64,000 nucleotides of DNA, from NCBI GenBank assembly GCA_028281495.1, contig JANQJU010000023.1:1-64000 (forward strand), given 5' to 3'. Positions 44,610 through 53,940 of the stretch are shown here, in pieces. How positions within the stretch are numbered: position 1 is the stretch's first letter; every line of letters begins with the position of its first letter. A program made the position numbers and the translations under genes. Source of the DNA: SAR324 cluster bacterium. Its GTDB lineage: Bacteria > SAR324 > NAC60-12. A model generated the notes under the pieces. That model had not been told where the DNA came from, did no database searches, and worked only from the letters and a program-made list of their open reading frames with translations.

Positions 44610-44959
44610 CTTTAGCTTTATCCCTCTGCACGTTGCCTTCGAGTCTATCGCGTTCTCCATCCTTGTAAGACAGACTGCGTTTCAGCAGAATCTCTGAAGC
44701 TTCCTTGAGAGTGATATCATCGTTTAAATTGTATACAATTTGAATTTGTTTGCCTTTTTTTTTGGCAGAATCTTTTCAATGCTTGTAATCGAAATGTTTT
44801 TAACTAACTGATTACATGTATTTTATTTAATATTTTATACGGTTTTTTGGTTTGGAACTCATATTGCAGCAGGTAGAGAGAATTATCGTATAAATCTGCC
44901 TTAATTTTAAGCAGATTGCTTTTTAAGAATATCAATCACCTGTCAGGATTGGAGGAAAT
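44610..44959. other. Regulatory intergenic region before the transporter operon
   Basis: The 350-bp gap has no coding frame. Its first part is neutral sequence; the second part is AT-rich and contains the 16-bp palindrome at 44726-44741. A GGAGG ribosome-binding site ends it. The promoter of the transporter and biuret operon must lie here. A TTGTTTGCC at 44747-44755 followed by AT-rich DNA is possible, but I cannot fix -35 and -10 boxes. Confidence 0.5.
44726..44741. promoter_or_regulatory. Perfect palindrome, probable GntR operator
   Basis: AAATTGTATACAATTT is a perfect 16-bp palindrome. Its core TTGTATACAA fits the general TNGTNNNACNA shape known for FadR/FCD-type GntR sites. It lies about 120 bp after the GntR gene and 220 bp before the BMP gene. 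Confidence 0.6.
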
Positions 44960-46084
44960 ATGAGTCAAAAAGGTCTCACTCGTCGCCAGTTTGTGAAGAA
45001 TGCCGCAGCCGCTACAGCGATGGTGTCTGCAAGTCCGCTATTTTTGTCGAACCCAGCTTGGGGGGCAAAAACCGTTCGTATGGGATTCATCTATGTTGGA
45101 CCTCGTGACGACTATGGCTACAACCAGTCTCACTATGAAGGAAAACAATCATTGGCTTCGCTGAATTGGGTGAAAACGTCGGATCAGGAAAAAGTTCCAG
45201 AAACGACGGATGTGCAAGAAGCCATGGAAAGTATGATTCAATTGGATGGCGCGGACGTCTTGTTCCCCACTTCCTTTGGGTACTTTGATCCCCATATTTT
45301 GAAATTAGCCAAAGACTATCCTGATAAAATTTTTCTGCACTGTGGAGGGTTGTATCAGAATGACAAACATCCCAAAAATGTGGGGAGTTATTTTGGATAC
45401 ATCGATGAAGCGCAGTATGTGTCAGGCATTGTGGCTGGCTCGACCACCAAGTCGAACAAACTTGGATTCATTGCCGCAAAACCGATTCCTCAAGTCTTGC
45501 GCAATATCAACGCCTTCACCTTAGGAGCCAAGTCGGTGAACCCCAAGATCACCACCCAAGTGATTTTTACGGGGGATTGGTCATTGCCGGTCCGCGAAGC
45601 CGAGGCGTCCAATAGTTTGATCGATCAGGGTGTCGATGTGATCACTTGCCACGTGGATTCTCCCAAGGTGATCGTAGAAACTTGTGAACGGGCTGGCATT
45701 TTTGTGGGGGGATACCATGTGAATCAATCGGTGCTGGCTCCTAAAGGTTATCTGACGGGAGCCGAGTGGAATTGGAGCAAGGTATATAACGACTACGCCA
45801 GCATGATCCAAAAGGGAGGCCAAATTCCCAACTTGGTTCGAGGTGGATTGAAAGAAGGCATCGTGAAAGTGTCTCCTTATGGCCCCGCAGTGAGCGATTC
45901 GGCTCGGAAAGCAGCAGACGACGCAAAAGCCAAACTCATGACCGGGACATTTTCTATCTTCAAAGGTCCCATGAAAGACAACAAAGGAAACATGGTCATC
46001 CCTTCTAGTAAGATGCACGAACAAACAGATATCTGGTTGGAATCGATGAACTGGCTCGTCGAAGGTGTGGTTGGTTCTGTATAG
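44960..46084 (+). CDS. BMP-family ABC transporter substrate-binding protein, Tat-exported
   Basis: The 374-residue protein starts with a twin-arginine signal (LTRRQFVKNAAAATAMVSAS) with Arg8-Arg9 and a cleavage region near PAWGA. The mature part is a BMP/PnrA-type periplasmic binding protein: VRMGFIYVGPRDDYGYNQSH, FGYFDPHILKLAKDYPDK, YFGYIDEAQYVSGIVAG and GVDVITCHVDSPKV. This family usually captures nucleosides or purine-like compounds. Here the genes downstream suggest a urea-type compound such as biuret or triuret, but that is inference. It is the first gene of a long operon, behind GGAGG. Confidence 0.92.
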   Translation: MSQKGLTRRQFVKNAAAATAMVSASPLFLSNPAWGAKTVRMGFIYVGPRDDYGYNQSHYEGKQSLASLNWVKTSDQEKVPETTDVQEAMESMIQLDGADVLFPTSFGYFDPHILKLAKDYPDKIFLHCGGLYQNDKHPKNVGSYFGYIDEAQYVSGIVAGSTTKSNKLGFIAAKPIPQVLRNINAFTLGAKSVNPKITTQVIFTGDWSLPVREAEASNSLIDQGVDVITCHVDSPKVIVETCERAGIFVGGYHVNQSVLAPKGYLTGAEWNWSKVYNDYASMIQKGGQIPNLVRGGLKEGIVKVSPYGPAVSDSARKAADDAKAKLMTGTFSIFKGPMKDNKGNMVIPSSKMHEQTDIWLESMNWLVEGVVGSV

Positions 46085-46096
46085 AGATTGGGTCTT

Positions 46097-47143
46097 ATGA
46101 ATACCCTCCGCAATTCTTTGGAATACATTTTGATCCCTCTGGGAGCCATCTTGGCTTCAATGGTGTTGTTCGGTGTGTTTGTGCTGATGACCGGGAACGA
46201 TCCTTTTGAGGTGTATTACAACATCTACCGGGCTGCGTTTGGATCGTGGTTTTCTTGGCAGAAAACGCTGATCCGAGCTGCCCCTTTGATGCTGACTGCA
46301 TTGTGTGTGGCCCTTCCGGCACGACTCGGGTTGGTTGTGATTGGAGGGGAAGGTGCCGTGGTGATGGGAGGGTTGGCTGCGGCGGTCACTGGAGTGTGGC
46401 TCCAGGGAAGTCCCCCGCTGGTGGCCATGGTCATGATGGCAGTGGTTGGAATGTTGTTCGGGGGCTCTTGGATCGCGATTTCCGGTGGGCTCAAACACTG
46501 GCGGGGTGTGAACGAGACGATCAGTTCACTGTTGTTGAACTACATTGCTATTGCCCTGTTGAATCATTTTGTGAATGGACCTTTCCGGGATCCAGCGAGT
46601 CTGAATAAGCCATCCACCCATCCCATTGGAGAGTTGTTCATGCTGGGCAATTTGCCGGGCATGCGGGTGCATGTGGGGTTGGCATTCGGGGTGATTTTCT
46701 GCTTAGTCACTTGGTTTGTGATGTATCACACCGTGTTCGGCTTTTCGGTGAAGGTCTCAGGGGGAAACCTCCGGACCGCGCGTCTGTCGGGACTTTCGGT
46801 GGGACGCCTCGTACTCCTCACCTGTTTTATTGGTGGATCGGCAGGGGGGCTTGCAGGAATGGTGGAAGTCGCTGCGGTTCATGGCAATGCAAGCAGTTCG
46901 CTCAATTCGGGTTATGGATACACGGGAATACTCGTCGCCTTCATCGCGCGTCACAATCCGTTTGCGGTCCTGCCCATCGCAATTTTGTTGGGGGGGATCG
47001 GAGCCAGTGGTGGCCTCTTGCAACGCATCCACGATTTGCCGGATGCCACGGTGCTGGTGATGCAAGGGTTGATCTTCCTGGTCATTTTGTTCAGCGAAAC
47101 CCTGTACGGAAAAATACCCTTCCTCAAGCCCAAAGCGGCCTAA
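46097..47143 (+). CDS. ABC transporter permease, BMP/nucleoside type (first)
   Basis: ATG 46097 lies 12 bp after the binding-protein stop; the upstream TTG at 46088 is less likely. The 348-residue membrane protein has about nine to ten helices and the BPD_transp_2 patterns RLGLVVIGGEGAVVMGGLAA and VNETISSLLLNYIAIALLNH. YGYTGILVAFIARHNPFAVL and LQRIHDLPDATVLVMQGLIF complete it. It forms the channel with the second permease. Confidence 0.92.
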   Translation: MNTLRNSLEYILIPLGAILASMVLFGVFVLMTGNDPFEVYYNIYRAAFGSWFSWQKTLIRAAPLMLTALCVALPARLGLVVIGGEGAVVMGGLAAAVTGVWLQGSPPLVAMVMMAVVGMLFGGSWIAISGGLKHWRGVNETISSLLLNYIAIALLNHFVNGPFRDPASLNKPSTHPIGELFMLGNLPGMRVHVGLAFGVIFCLVTWFVMYHTVFGFSVKVSGGNLRTARLSGLSVGRLVLLTCFIGGSAGGLAGMVEVAAVHGNASSSLNSGYGYTGILVAFIARHNPFAVLPIAILLGGIGASGGLLQRIHDLPDATVLVMQGLIFLVILFSETLYGKIPFLKPKAA

Positions 47144-47180
47144 CCGAGCGAAGGTTTCACTCAACAACAAAAGAGACGCT

Positions 47181-48101
47181 ATGGAAGAAATCGGTTGGTG
47201 GGGGGTTGTTTTGGCGGTGTTTGCTGGAGCCATTCGGGTGGGCACGCCATTCTTATTTGTCAGTTTAGGCGAAATGATTACGGAAAAATCTGGCCGTATC
47301 AATTTGGGATTGGAAGGCAATTTGGTGATGGGCGCGATGGTGGGTTACGCCGCGTCTTATCACACAGGAAATCCTTGGCTAGGGGTGCTTTCCGCTGGTT
47401 TTACAGGACTGATTTTAGGAGGGCTTCACGCCGGACTCTGCAACTTCAATCGAGTCAATGATGTGGCGGTTGGCATTGCCATCATGATCTTTGGAACCGG
47501 ATTGGCCTTCTTCTTGGGCAAACCGTATATCCAGCCTTCAGCCCCACGCCTCCCTTCAATCGAGTTTGGGTGGTGGAGTGACATCCCCCAATTGGAATCG
47601 GCCTTGCGAATCAATGCATTGTTTCTCATCGGCCTGGTCCTCACTCCGATTTTATCATGGTCTTTAAAAAACACCCGCTGGGGCATGATGGTGCGCTTGG
47701 CTGGCGAAAGTCGAGATGCCACCGAAGCGATGGGGTATTCTATCAATAAAATCCGATTGCTGAGCACTTTAGCCGGAGGCTTTTTTGCGGGAGTCGGTGG
47801 TTCCTTTTTATCGCTGTATTATCCCGGCAGTTGGAGCGAGGGGCTTTCGAGCGGACAAGGCTTGATGGCCGTGGCGTTGGTGATTTTTGCCCGGTGGAAT
47901 CCCATCTATTGTTTTTATGCGGCTTTGTTGTTTGGAGGAACCAGTGCGCTGGGGCCATCCCTTCAGTCGGTGGGAATCACTTGGGGCTATTACTTATTTA
48001 ATGCCGCGCCTTATGTTTTGACCTTGGGGATCATGATTCTAACGTGCAGCACCAAGCACAACTTAGCGGGGGCGCCTGCGGAACTCTCGGCAACCCGATA
48101 A
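47181..48101 (+). CDS. ABC transporter permease, BMP/nucleoside type (second)
   Basis: The 306-residue membrane protein is the shorter permease of the pair. It has [20 protein letters not shown] and [18 protein letters not shown], the signature of this family, then [20 protein letters not shown] and [16 protein letters not shown]. It follows the first permease by 37 bp. The ATPase gene is separated from it by the biuret hydrolase gene, an unusual insertion that ties uptake to catabolism. Confidence 0.92.
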   Translation: MEEIGWWGVVLAVFAGAIRVGTPFLFVSLGEMITEKSGRINLGLEGNLVMGAMVGYAASYHTGNPWLGVLSAGFTGLILGGLHAGLCNFNRVNDVAVGIAIMIFGTGLAFFLGKPYIQPSAPRLPSIEFGWWSDIPQLESALRINALFLIGLVLTPILSWSLKNTRWGMMVRLAGESRDATEAMGYSINKIRLLSTLAGGFFAGVGGSFLSLYYPGSWSEGLSSGQGLMAVALVIFARWNPIYCFYAALLFGGTSALGPSLQSVGITWGYYLFNAAPYVLTLGIMILTCSTKHNLAGAPAELSATR

Positions 48102-48180
48102 ACGTTTTCGGTATGCCATCGTTCGCGGTGGTTTCATTCATCTTCAATATTTCAGAGTGTTGTTCAACACAGGAGGTAAC

Positions 48181-48861
48181 ATGGAATTGTATGTGGAAGC
48201 CGATCCGTATCCCTATCCATACAATGGGGATTTGCGTCCGGAAAACACCACCCTCATTATCATCGATATGCAAACCGATTTTTGTGGCAAAGGCGGTTAC
48301 GTGGACACCATGGGCTACGATCTTTCGCTCACCCGTGCTCCTATCGAACCGATTCAAAAGGTACTGGAAGCCGCCCGTGCCAAAGGATTCCATGTGATTC
48401 ATACCCGTGAAGGGCACCGACCGGATCTTTCGGATTTACCGAAAAACAAACGCTGGCGTAGCCAACGGATTGGGGCTGGAATTGGTGATCCGGGACCTTG
48501 TGGAAAAATCTTAATCCGGGGCGAAGCGGGTTGGGACATCATTGAGGAATTAAAGCCTGCTGAGGGCGAACCCATTATTGATAAACCCGGTAAAGGTTCC
48601 TTTTATGCCACCGATCTCGATTTGTTGCTCAAGGGAAGAGGAATTCAGAATATTGTGCTGTGTGGCATCACCACCGATGTGTGTGTGCACACCACCATGC
48701 GAGAAGCCAACGACCGCGGATACGAATGCCTCCTGCTCGAAGACTGTTGTGGAGCGACCGATGCGGGAAACCATGCCGCTGCTATCAAGATGATCAAAAT
48801 GCAGGGGGGGGTGTTTGGTTCTGTTTCAAATTCGGAAGCGTTTGTAAAAACCATCCTTTGA
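48181..48861 (+). CDS. biuH: Biuret amidohydrolase
   Basis: ATG 48181 follows an ideal AGGAGG. The 226-residue cysteine hydrolase of the isochorismatase fold has the triad Asp29 ([10 protein letters not shown]), Lys138 (KPGKGSF) and Cys168 (TTDVCVHTT). From memory it matches rhizobial BiuH very closely along its length, including [57 protein letters not shown] and [15 protein letters not shown]. BiuH hydrolyses biuret to allophanate and ammonia. It is placed inside the transporter operon and upstream of allophanate hydrolase, which supports the call. The related ureidoacrylate hydrolase RutB is the main alternative, but no other rut gene is present. Confidence 0.85.
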   Translation: MELYVEADPYPYPYNGDLRPENTTLIIIDMQTDFCGKGGYVDTMGYDLSLTRAPIEPIQKVLEAARAKGFHVIHTREGHRPDLSDLPKNKRWRSQRIGAGIGDPGPCGKILIRGEAGWDIIEELKPAEGEPIIDKPGKGSFYATDLDLLLKGRGIQNIVLCGITTDVCVHTTMREANDRGYECLLLEDCCGATDAGNHAAAIKMIKMQGGVFGSVSNSEAFVKTIL

Positions 48862-48871
48862 GAGAAATGCC

Positions 48872-50389
48872 ATGACGACCTCTGCCCCTCCTGAATTGGA
48901 AGTGATCGAAATGACCAAACGTTTCGGAAGCTTCACGGCCTTAGAAGACGTATCGCTCCGGCTCCCTCCTGGTGAATTTCATGCGTTGCTCGGAGAAAAC
49001 GGAGCCGGGAAAAGCACTTTGGTGAAATGCATCATGGGGTTCTATCATGCCGATCAAGGCACGGTGATGGTGGATCAACGGGAAGTGGAGATTGAAACCC
49101 CGAAAAACGCGCAAGATCATGCCTTGGGCATGGTGTACCAGCATTTCACCTTGGTCGATAACATGACCGTGGCCGAAAATCTGGTGATGGCCCAAAGCCA
49201 CCTCCCGTCCGTGATTCAATGGAAACAAGAAATCGAATCGCTCCATGCTTTCATGCAAACCATGCCATTTCAGGTTCCGCTGGAAGCCTATGTCCGCGAC
49301 TTGGCAGCCGGCATCAAACAAAAGGCAGAAATCCTCAAGCAGTTGTATTTGAAAAACCGAATTCTGATCTTAGATGAACCCACCTCCGTGCTCACTCCCC
49401 AAGAAGCGGATGAAATGTTGGGGTTGATTCGAGAAATGACACAACAAAAGCAGCTCAGTGTGTTGATGATCACGCATAAATTTCGTGAAGTGGAAAAGTT
49501 CGCCGATGCGGTCACCATTCTACGTCGAGGGAAACGAGTAGGAGGGGGCAGAGTGGGAGAATTGACCCGTGACGATATGGCTTCCATGATGATTGGTTCG
49601 GAAACACTGGCTCAACCCACCCATCGGTCTGGACAACGCCAACCTCAACCGATTTTGGAAGTCAATGGATTGTTTGTGGATGATGACAACGGCACTCCTG
49701 CGGTCAAGGACCTCTCCTTCCAACTGTATCCAGGGGAAATTTTGGGAGTGGCCGGGGTTTCAGGAAATGGTCAACCGGAATTAGTGGAAGTGTTGGCAGG
49801 CCAACGCCAACCGCTCCAAGGTACGGTGAAAACCCGCTCCTCCGTTTATAGTGGTCGTCGTGCCGAGATGCGCAACCAAAAGTTTTATTGTCTCCCCGAA
49901 GAACCCCTACGGAATGCCTGTGTTGGAACCATGAGTGTGGCCCACAACATGGTGCTTCGTAATTTCGATGTTTCTCCGTTTGCTTGGGGAGGCTGGTTGT
50001 TGAATCATCGAGCTATCCGTCGGCAAGCCGAGGCGTTGATTCAAAAATACCGTGTCAAAACACCCACTCCAGAAACACAGATTCAATTCCTTTCAGGAGG
50101 AAATATTCAACGGGCTGTGTTGGCTCGGGAGCTTTCCAACGAAGTGGATATTTTAGTGGTGGCAAATCCTTGCTTTGGTTTGGACTTTGGAGCGATTGCT
50201 GACATCCATTCGCAATTGATGACCGCTCGCAACAATGGGGTTGCCGTTTTATTGATCAGTGAAGATTTGGATGAAATTATTGAACTCGCCGATCGTGTAG
50301 TGGTGATGAGCGGTGGTGCTTTCAATTACGAAAGCACCATCGATCAGTTGGACCTTCAAACGGTCGGCAATCGAATGGCAGGACATTAA
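48872..50389 (+). CDS. ABC transporter ATP-binding protein with two ATPase domains (BMP type)
   Basis: The 505-residue protein carries two ABC domains in tandem. The first has Walker A GENGAGKST, Walker B RILILDEPTS and a degenerate signature DLAAGIKQKAEIL. The second has GVSGNGQPELVE in place of Walker A, the signature FLSGGNIQRAVLA and IDILVVANPCFGLD in place of a normal Walker B. One complete and one degenerate site is usual for sugar and nucleoside importers of this class. It starts 11 bp after biuH and energises the two permeases upstream. Confidence 0.93.
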   Translation: MTTSAPPELEVIEMTKRFGSFTALEDVSLRLPPGEFHALLGENGAGKSTLVKCIMGFYHADQGTVMVDQREVEIETPKNAQDHALGMVYQHFTLVDNMTVAENLVMAQSHLPSVIQWKQEIESLHAFMQTMPFQVPLEAYVRDLAAGIKQKAEILKQLYLKNRILILDEPTSVLTPQEADEMLGLIREMTQQKQLSVLMITHKFREVEKFADAVTILRRGKRVGGGRVGELTRDDMASMMIGSETLAQPTHRSGQRQPQPILEVNGLFVDDDNGTPAVKDLSFQLYPGEILGVAGVSGNGQPELVEVLAGQRQPLQGTVKTRSSVYSGRRAEMRNQKFYCLPEEPLRNACVGTMSVAHNMVLRNFDVSPFAWGGWLLNHRAIRRQAEALIQKYRVKTPTPETQIQFLSGGNIQRAVLARELSNEVDILVVANPCFGLDFGAIADIHSQLMTARNNGVAVLLISEDLDEIIELADRVVVMSGGAFNYESTIDQLDLQTVGNRMAGH

Positions 50390-50390
50390 A

Positions 50391-51083
50391 ATGAGCGCAA
50401 TCGCGGCACTACCTTATCCCTGGGATCTCCCCACACCCGATTCTGGCAACACCGTGGCATTGGTCATGATCGATATGCAACGCGATTTTATTGAAGAAGG
50501 GGGGTTTGGCTCCATGCTGGGCAATCAAGTGAGCCGACTGCAAGCCTGTATTCCGGCTGCACAACAACTGCTGACGGCCTTCCGGGAATTGGGGTTGCCA
50601 ATCATCCATACCCAAGAAGGCCATCAACCCGATCTTTCCGATTGTCCCCCCTCCAAAAGAACCCGGGGGAATCTCACCACCGGCATTGGCGATTCGGGAC
50701 CTTTGGGGCGGATCTTGGTGTTGGGAGAACCGGGCAACGATTTTGTGCCAGCCTTGGAACCACTGCCGGGGGAAATCATTCTGCCTAAGCCAGGAAAAGG
50801 CGCCTTCTACAACACGCCTCTTCAAGAAATCCTGACTCAATACCAAGCCACTCATCTCATCTTAGGAGGCGTGACAACCGAAGTCTGTGTACAAACGACT
50901 ATGAGAGAAGCCAATGACCGAGGCTATGACTGTTTGCTTGTAGAAGATGCTACCGAAAGCTATTTTCCTGAATTCAAGCAGGCTACTTTGGAAATGGTTC
51001 GTGCCCAAGGCGGAATTGTAGGGTGGACGGCGTCAGCTCAAACCACAATCGAAGGATTGAAAGCCCATTATGGAACCCTTTAA
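50391..51083 (+). CDS. Isochorismatase-fold cysteine hydrolase, second paralogue (triuret hydrolase candidate)
   Basis: ATG 50391 lies two bases after the ATPase stop; the longer in-frame start at 50313 is inside that gene. The 230-residue protein shares the BiuH frame. It has Asp28 in LVMIDMQRDF, Lys in PKPGKGAFY, Cys166 in TTEVCVQTT, HTQEGHQPDLSDCPP, GIGDSGPLGRIL and [18 protein letters not shown]. It is clearly homologous to but diverged from the biuH product. Triuret hydrolase TrtA is a known BiuH relative, so hydrolysis of triuret or another ureide that yields biuret is a reasonable inference. A second substrate such as a ureidoacrylate cannot be excluded. Confidence 0.82.
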   Translation: MSAIAALPYPWDLPTPDSGNTVALVMIDMQRDFIEEGGFGSMLGNQVSRLQACIPAAQQLLTAFRELGLPIIHTQEGHQPDLSDCPPSKRTRGNLTTGIGDSGPLGRILVLGEPGNDFVPALEPLPGEIILPKPGKGAFYNTPLQEILTQYQATHLILGGVTTEVCVQTTMREANDRGYDCLLVEDATESYFPEFKQATLEMVRAQGGIVGWTASAQTTIEGLKAHYGTL

Positions 51084-51435
51084 GCTCAAAATTCCCGGAT
51101 TGAGTTGGATCACCCAACGAGCTGCCAAATGGCTGCCAAACCAAGGATCACCCTTACGTCCTGGGATCACCCTCACCCCTTTGCTTGGAGATCCCACATC
51201 CGGGACAGCACTCGCCATGCTGCATTATCAACCCGGAGCAGAAGCCCCTGAACACTGGCACCGTGGAGCCGAATGGATCTTGATGTTGGAAGGAGAGCAA
51301 TCCGATGCCCAAGGAGCCTATGATGCAGGAACCCTCGTCCTCAATCCGGCTGGAACCGCACACCAACCCAAAAGCGATTCTGGTTGCAAATTGTTAATCT
51401 TTTGGGTCCGTCCCGTTGAATTCAAATCACCATGA
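51070..51435 (+). CDS. Small cupin-domain protein
   Basis: The 121-residue protein is a single cupin barrel with both metal motifs: HYQPGAEAPEHWHRGAEWIL, then MLEGE, and later GTLVLNPAGTAHQP. The three His residues and Glu form a usual metal site. It resembles ChrR-type anti-sigma cupins and small catabolic cupins. It overlaps the end of the upstream hydrolase by 14 bases and the start of the amidase by four, so it is an integral part of the pathway. A role in handling a pathway intermediate, such as carboxybiuret, is possible but unproven. Confidence 0.8.
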   Translation: MEPFKLKIPGLSWITQRAAKWLPNQGSPLRPGITLTPLLGDPTSGTALAMLHYQPGAEAPEHWHRGAEWILMLEGEQSDAQGAYDAGTLVLNPAGTAHQPKSDSGCKLLIFWVRPVEFKSP

Positions 51436-52760
51436 GCAAACCCAATCTCACGTTCTCGAAACTGCATAGCCAGTATGCCCAACACATGCTCACTCCCAGC
51501 GCATTGGCTCAAACTTTGTACGAACGCGCCAACCAGTTTGGCCAAAAAAACATATGGATTGAACGAGAGGCGATCCCTCAGCTCATGGAGCAAACCGGTC
51601 CTCTCGATAAGGAGCTGGAAAAAGGAACATGGAAACGTTTGCCTTTATTTGGAATCCCCTTTGCCGTGAAAGATAATATTGATGTTGCAGGTCGTCCGAC
51701 CACAGCCGCTTGCCCTCAATTTAAATATGTGGCTGAACAATCGTGTCCGGTGGTGGACACGATGCAGAAATTGGGAGCTATCTATATGGGGAAAACCAAT
51801 CTGGACCAGTTTGCAACGGGATTGGTGGGCACTCGATCGCCGTATGGAGTGTGCCACAACGCATTAGAAGACCGGTATATTTCGGGGGGGTCGAGTTCGG
51901 GTTCGGCCGTGGCGGTCGCTTTGGGTTTGGCGAGCGTGGCCTTGGGAACCGATACGGCGGGTTCTGGAAGAGTTCCTGCGGGATTCAATGATATCGTTGG
52001 CCTGAAACCCTCTCGGGATACCTTAAGCACACAGGGAGTGGTTCCTGCGTGTAAAAGTTTGGACTGTGTCTCCATTTTTGCGTTATGTATCGAAGATGCT
52101 ACGACGGTTTGGGAGCAGTGTCGTGATGGAGGTGCTCCCATTCCCAGTATTCCCTTCCCACCCACCTTCCGTTTTGCCCTTCCTCAAACCGATCAATTGG
52201 AGTTTTTTGGAAATTCAGACTATGCCCATCTGTTTGATCAAGCGGTGGAACGACTTCAGCAATGTGGTGGTACCCTGGATCGAATCGACTACCGGCCTTT
52301 TCAGGAATGTGCCCAACTGCTGTACAATGGTCCTTGGGTTTCGGAACGGTTGCTCGCAACAGAAGACCTGATTCGGAACCAACCAGATGCCTTGCTGCCT
52401 GTCATTCGCCAAATCATTGAGCAGGGGTTCCAATATTCTGCATTGGATATGGTCCGTGGGCAAACTCGCCTTGAAGAATTGACAAAAGAAATTGCTCCTC
52501 TATGGAAAGACACCGATTGTATGGTGGTTCCCACAACCGGAACCATTTATACGATTGAGGAAGTGGAAGCCGACCCCATCACGCTCAATTCCAACTTGGG
52601 GTACTACACTAACTTTCTCAACCTGTTCAATCTCTGCGCCATTAGCATCCCTGCCGGGTTCACTCCAGACAGACTGCCCATGGGAATCACCCTCATCGCT
52701 CCAGCCCATCACGAGTTTCACCTCACGCACATTGCCCAGCAATTTGAAAGAATTCGTTAA
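51432..52760 (+). CDS. Allophanate hydrolase, amidase domain only
   Basis: The 442-residue protein is an amidase-signature enzyme with the triad Lys80 (FAVKDNIDVAG), cis-Ser154 (ISGGSSSGSA) and nucleophile Ser178 (GTDTAGSGRVPAG). KDNIDVAGRPTTAACPQF, YISGGSSSG and DIVGLKPSRDTLSTQGVVPA are typical of AtzF/DUR1-type allophanate hydrolase. It is short: full AtzF has about 600 residues and a second C-terminal domain that removes CO2 from N-carboxycarbamate. That domain is missing and is not encoded nearby; the intermediate can also decay unaided. ATG overlaps the cupin stop. It completes the route from biuret to ammonia and carbon dioxide. Confidence 0.88.
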   Translation: MSKPNLTFSKLHSQYAQHMLTPSALAQTLYERANQFGQKNIWIEREAIPQLMEQTGPLDKELEKGTWKRLPLFGIPFAVKDNIDVAGRPTTAACPQFKYVAEQSCPVVDTMQKLGAIYMGKTNLDQFATGLVGTRSPYGVCHNALEDRYISGGSSSGSAVAVALGLASVALGTDTAGSGRVPAGFNDIVGLKPSRDTLSTQGVVPACKSLDCVSIFALCIEDATTVWEQCRDGGAPIPSIPFPPTFRFALPQTDQLEFFGNSDYAHLFDQAVERLQQCGGTLDRIDYRPFQECAQLLYNGPWVSERLLATEDLIRNQPDALLPVIRQIIEQGFQYSALDMVRGQTRLEELTKEIAPLWKDTDCMVVPTTGTIYTIEEVEADPITLNSNLGYYTNFLNLFNLCAISIPAGFTPDRLPMGITLIAPAHHEFHLTHIAQQFERIR

Positions 52761-52843
52761 TGTGTAGAAAGTGAGTTTCCAAAATCTGCCCCACAGTAGG
52801 TGAAGAACAGAATAGAGATGGGAATTGATTTCCAGGCTCCGAA

Positions 52844-53812
52844 CTACATGGCGTAACTCGTGAACCCATTGAGATTTTGAGGAATGTCCTGTTGGGCGAG
52901 GGCGAGCCATTCTGCATCGAAATGACGCCACAAGGCTTTTTCAGGAGCATCGGAATGACTCACCGGGAATTCCATGATGCGGAGCGGGCACTTCATGTGG
53001 TTCGAAATCGCGTAAACGGTGGGAGCCGGAACCACTTCATCGACCACCCCCACCCCAAGCAATGTGGGACATTTGATGAATGCGGCAAAGTTGATGGAGT
53101 CGAAATAACGCAACATTCCCATCATGTCGTATTCCATGTCAGGATTGAGATCGAGGAAGTGGTTGATCTCACTCCCGGAACCTTTTTGAACGAGCAATCG
53201 TCGACCTTCGGCCCAACCAAAGGTCGGGACGCCAATCACCAACAAATCGGCCACTTGCATGACCGCTTCGGACATCAGAGCATTGGCTCCAGCAAAACTG
53301 TGCCCTTCTAGAATGAGGCGTGTTGTGTTGGATTCGTACAAAGTTCCAGCAACCCGCACCGCCTGCATATAATCGCAGACTGCCCCTCGGACGATAAAGT
53401 TTTCCGGTGAATCAATCCCCGTTAAAATATACCCCCACTTAGACAGCTTAGGCACCGCCGCTTCCGATCTGCCAAAGCCTCGGATATCCACACCAAGCAC
53501 GTTCAATCCTGCTTTGGCCCATTCCCACATCGGAAAGCATTTCGACATGTATCCATGACTGTGCACCACCAAGGGGCGTGGCTGTGAATCTCGCCAGCGG
53601 AGTGTGTATCCGTGTACATGCACGCCAAACAAGGAAGGGAACGTGACATACTCCATCACGATTTCACGATGTTGCTGATGCTCTGCCGGATAAACAGTCG
53701 CTTGTGGCTCGATAGTTTGTAGCTCGGCTAGGGTTTGTTGCCAGAAACTTTCAAAGTCATTCGGGCGGGTTAAATTGGGTTTTATTTCTCGGAATTTGGT
53801 TCGATCTAGCAT
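52844..53812 (-). CDS. AXE1-type alpha/beta hydrolase (acetyl xylan esterase/cephalosporin C deacetylase family)
   Basis: The 322-residue protein starts at ATG 53812 (an in-frame start at 53830 adds six residues). Features are LTRPNDFESFWQQTLAEL, typical of the AXE1 N-terminus, then PLVVHSHGYMSK for the oxyanion site and GVDIRGFGRSE. The catalytic set is the nucleophile elbow LEGHSFAGAN, Asp in GVGVVDEVVPAPT and His in PVSHSD. Family enzymes remove acetyl groups from xylo-oligosaccharides and cephalosporin C. There is no signal peptide, so it is cytoplasmic. It stands alone, convergent to the biuret operon. Confidence 0.85.
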   Translation of the reverse strand: MLDRTKFREIKPNLTRPNDFESFWQQTLAELQTIEPQATVYPAEHQQHREIVMEYVTFPSLFGVHVHGYTLRWRDSQPRPLVVHSHGYMSKCFPMWEWAKAGLNVLGVDIRGFGRSEAAVPKLSKWGYILTGIDSPENFIVRGAVCDYMQAVRVAGTLYESNTTRLILEGHSFAGANALMSEAVMQVADLLVIGVPTFGWAEGRRLLVQKGSGSEINHFLDLNPDMEYDMMGMLRYFDSINFAAFIKCPTLLGVGVVDEVVPAPTVYAISNHMKCPLRIMEFPVSHSDAPEKALWRHFDAEWLALAQQDIPQNLNGFTSYAM

Positions 53813-53887
53813 GGGGACGGCGGTTTGCAAGTTTGACAGATTTTTGGTACTGCACGGGCACTTTTATGACTGGAATTCATTAATCTC

Positions 53888-53904
53888 GCAAGCAAGATGC
53901 TTGC
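53888..53904. promoter_or_regulatory. Inverted repeat in the divergent promoter region
   Basis: GCAAGCA and TGCTTGC form a perfect 7-bp inverted repeat with a 3-nt spacer between the divergent esterase and cNMP-acyltransferase genes. It is a candidate operator; no T tract follows. Confidence 0.3.
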
Positions 53905-53940
53905 CGGATTCAAGCCATTAAATCAGAGGGAGGGGGGCTT

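Noticed and set aside
44960..52760. Pyrimidine (Rut) or cyanuric acid degradation operon
   Set aside because: Only the RutB-like fold is shared; no rutA, rutC, rutD or rutF and no cyanuric acid hydrolase are present, while the match to BiuH is much closer.
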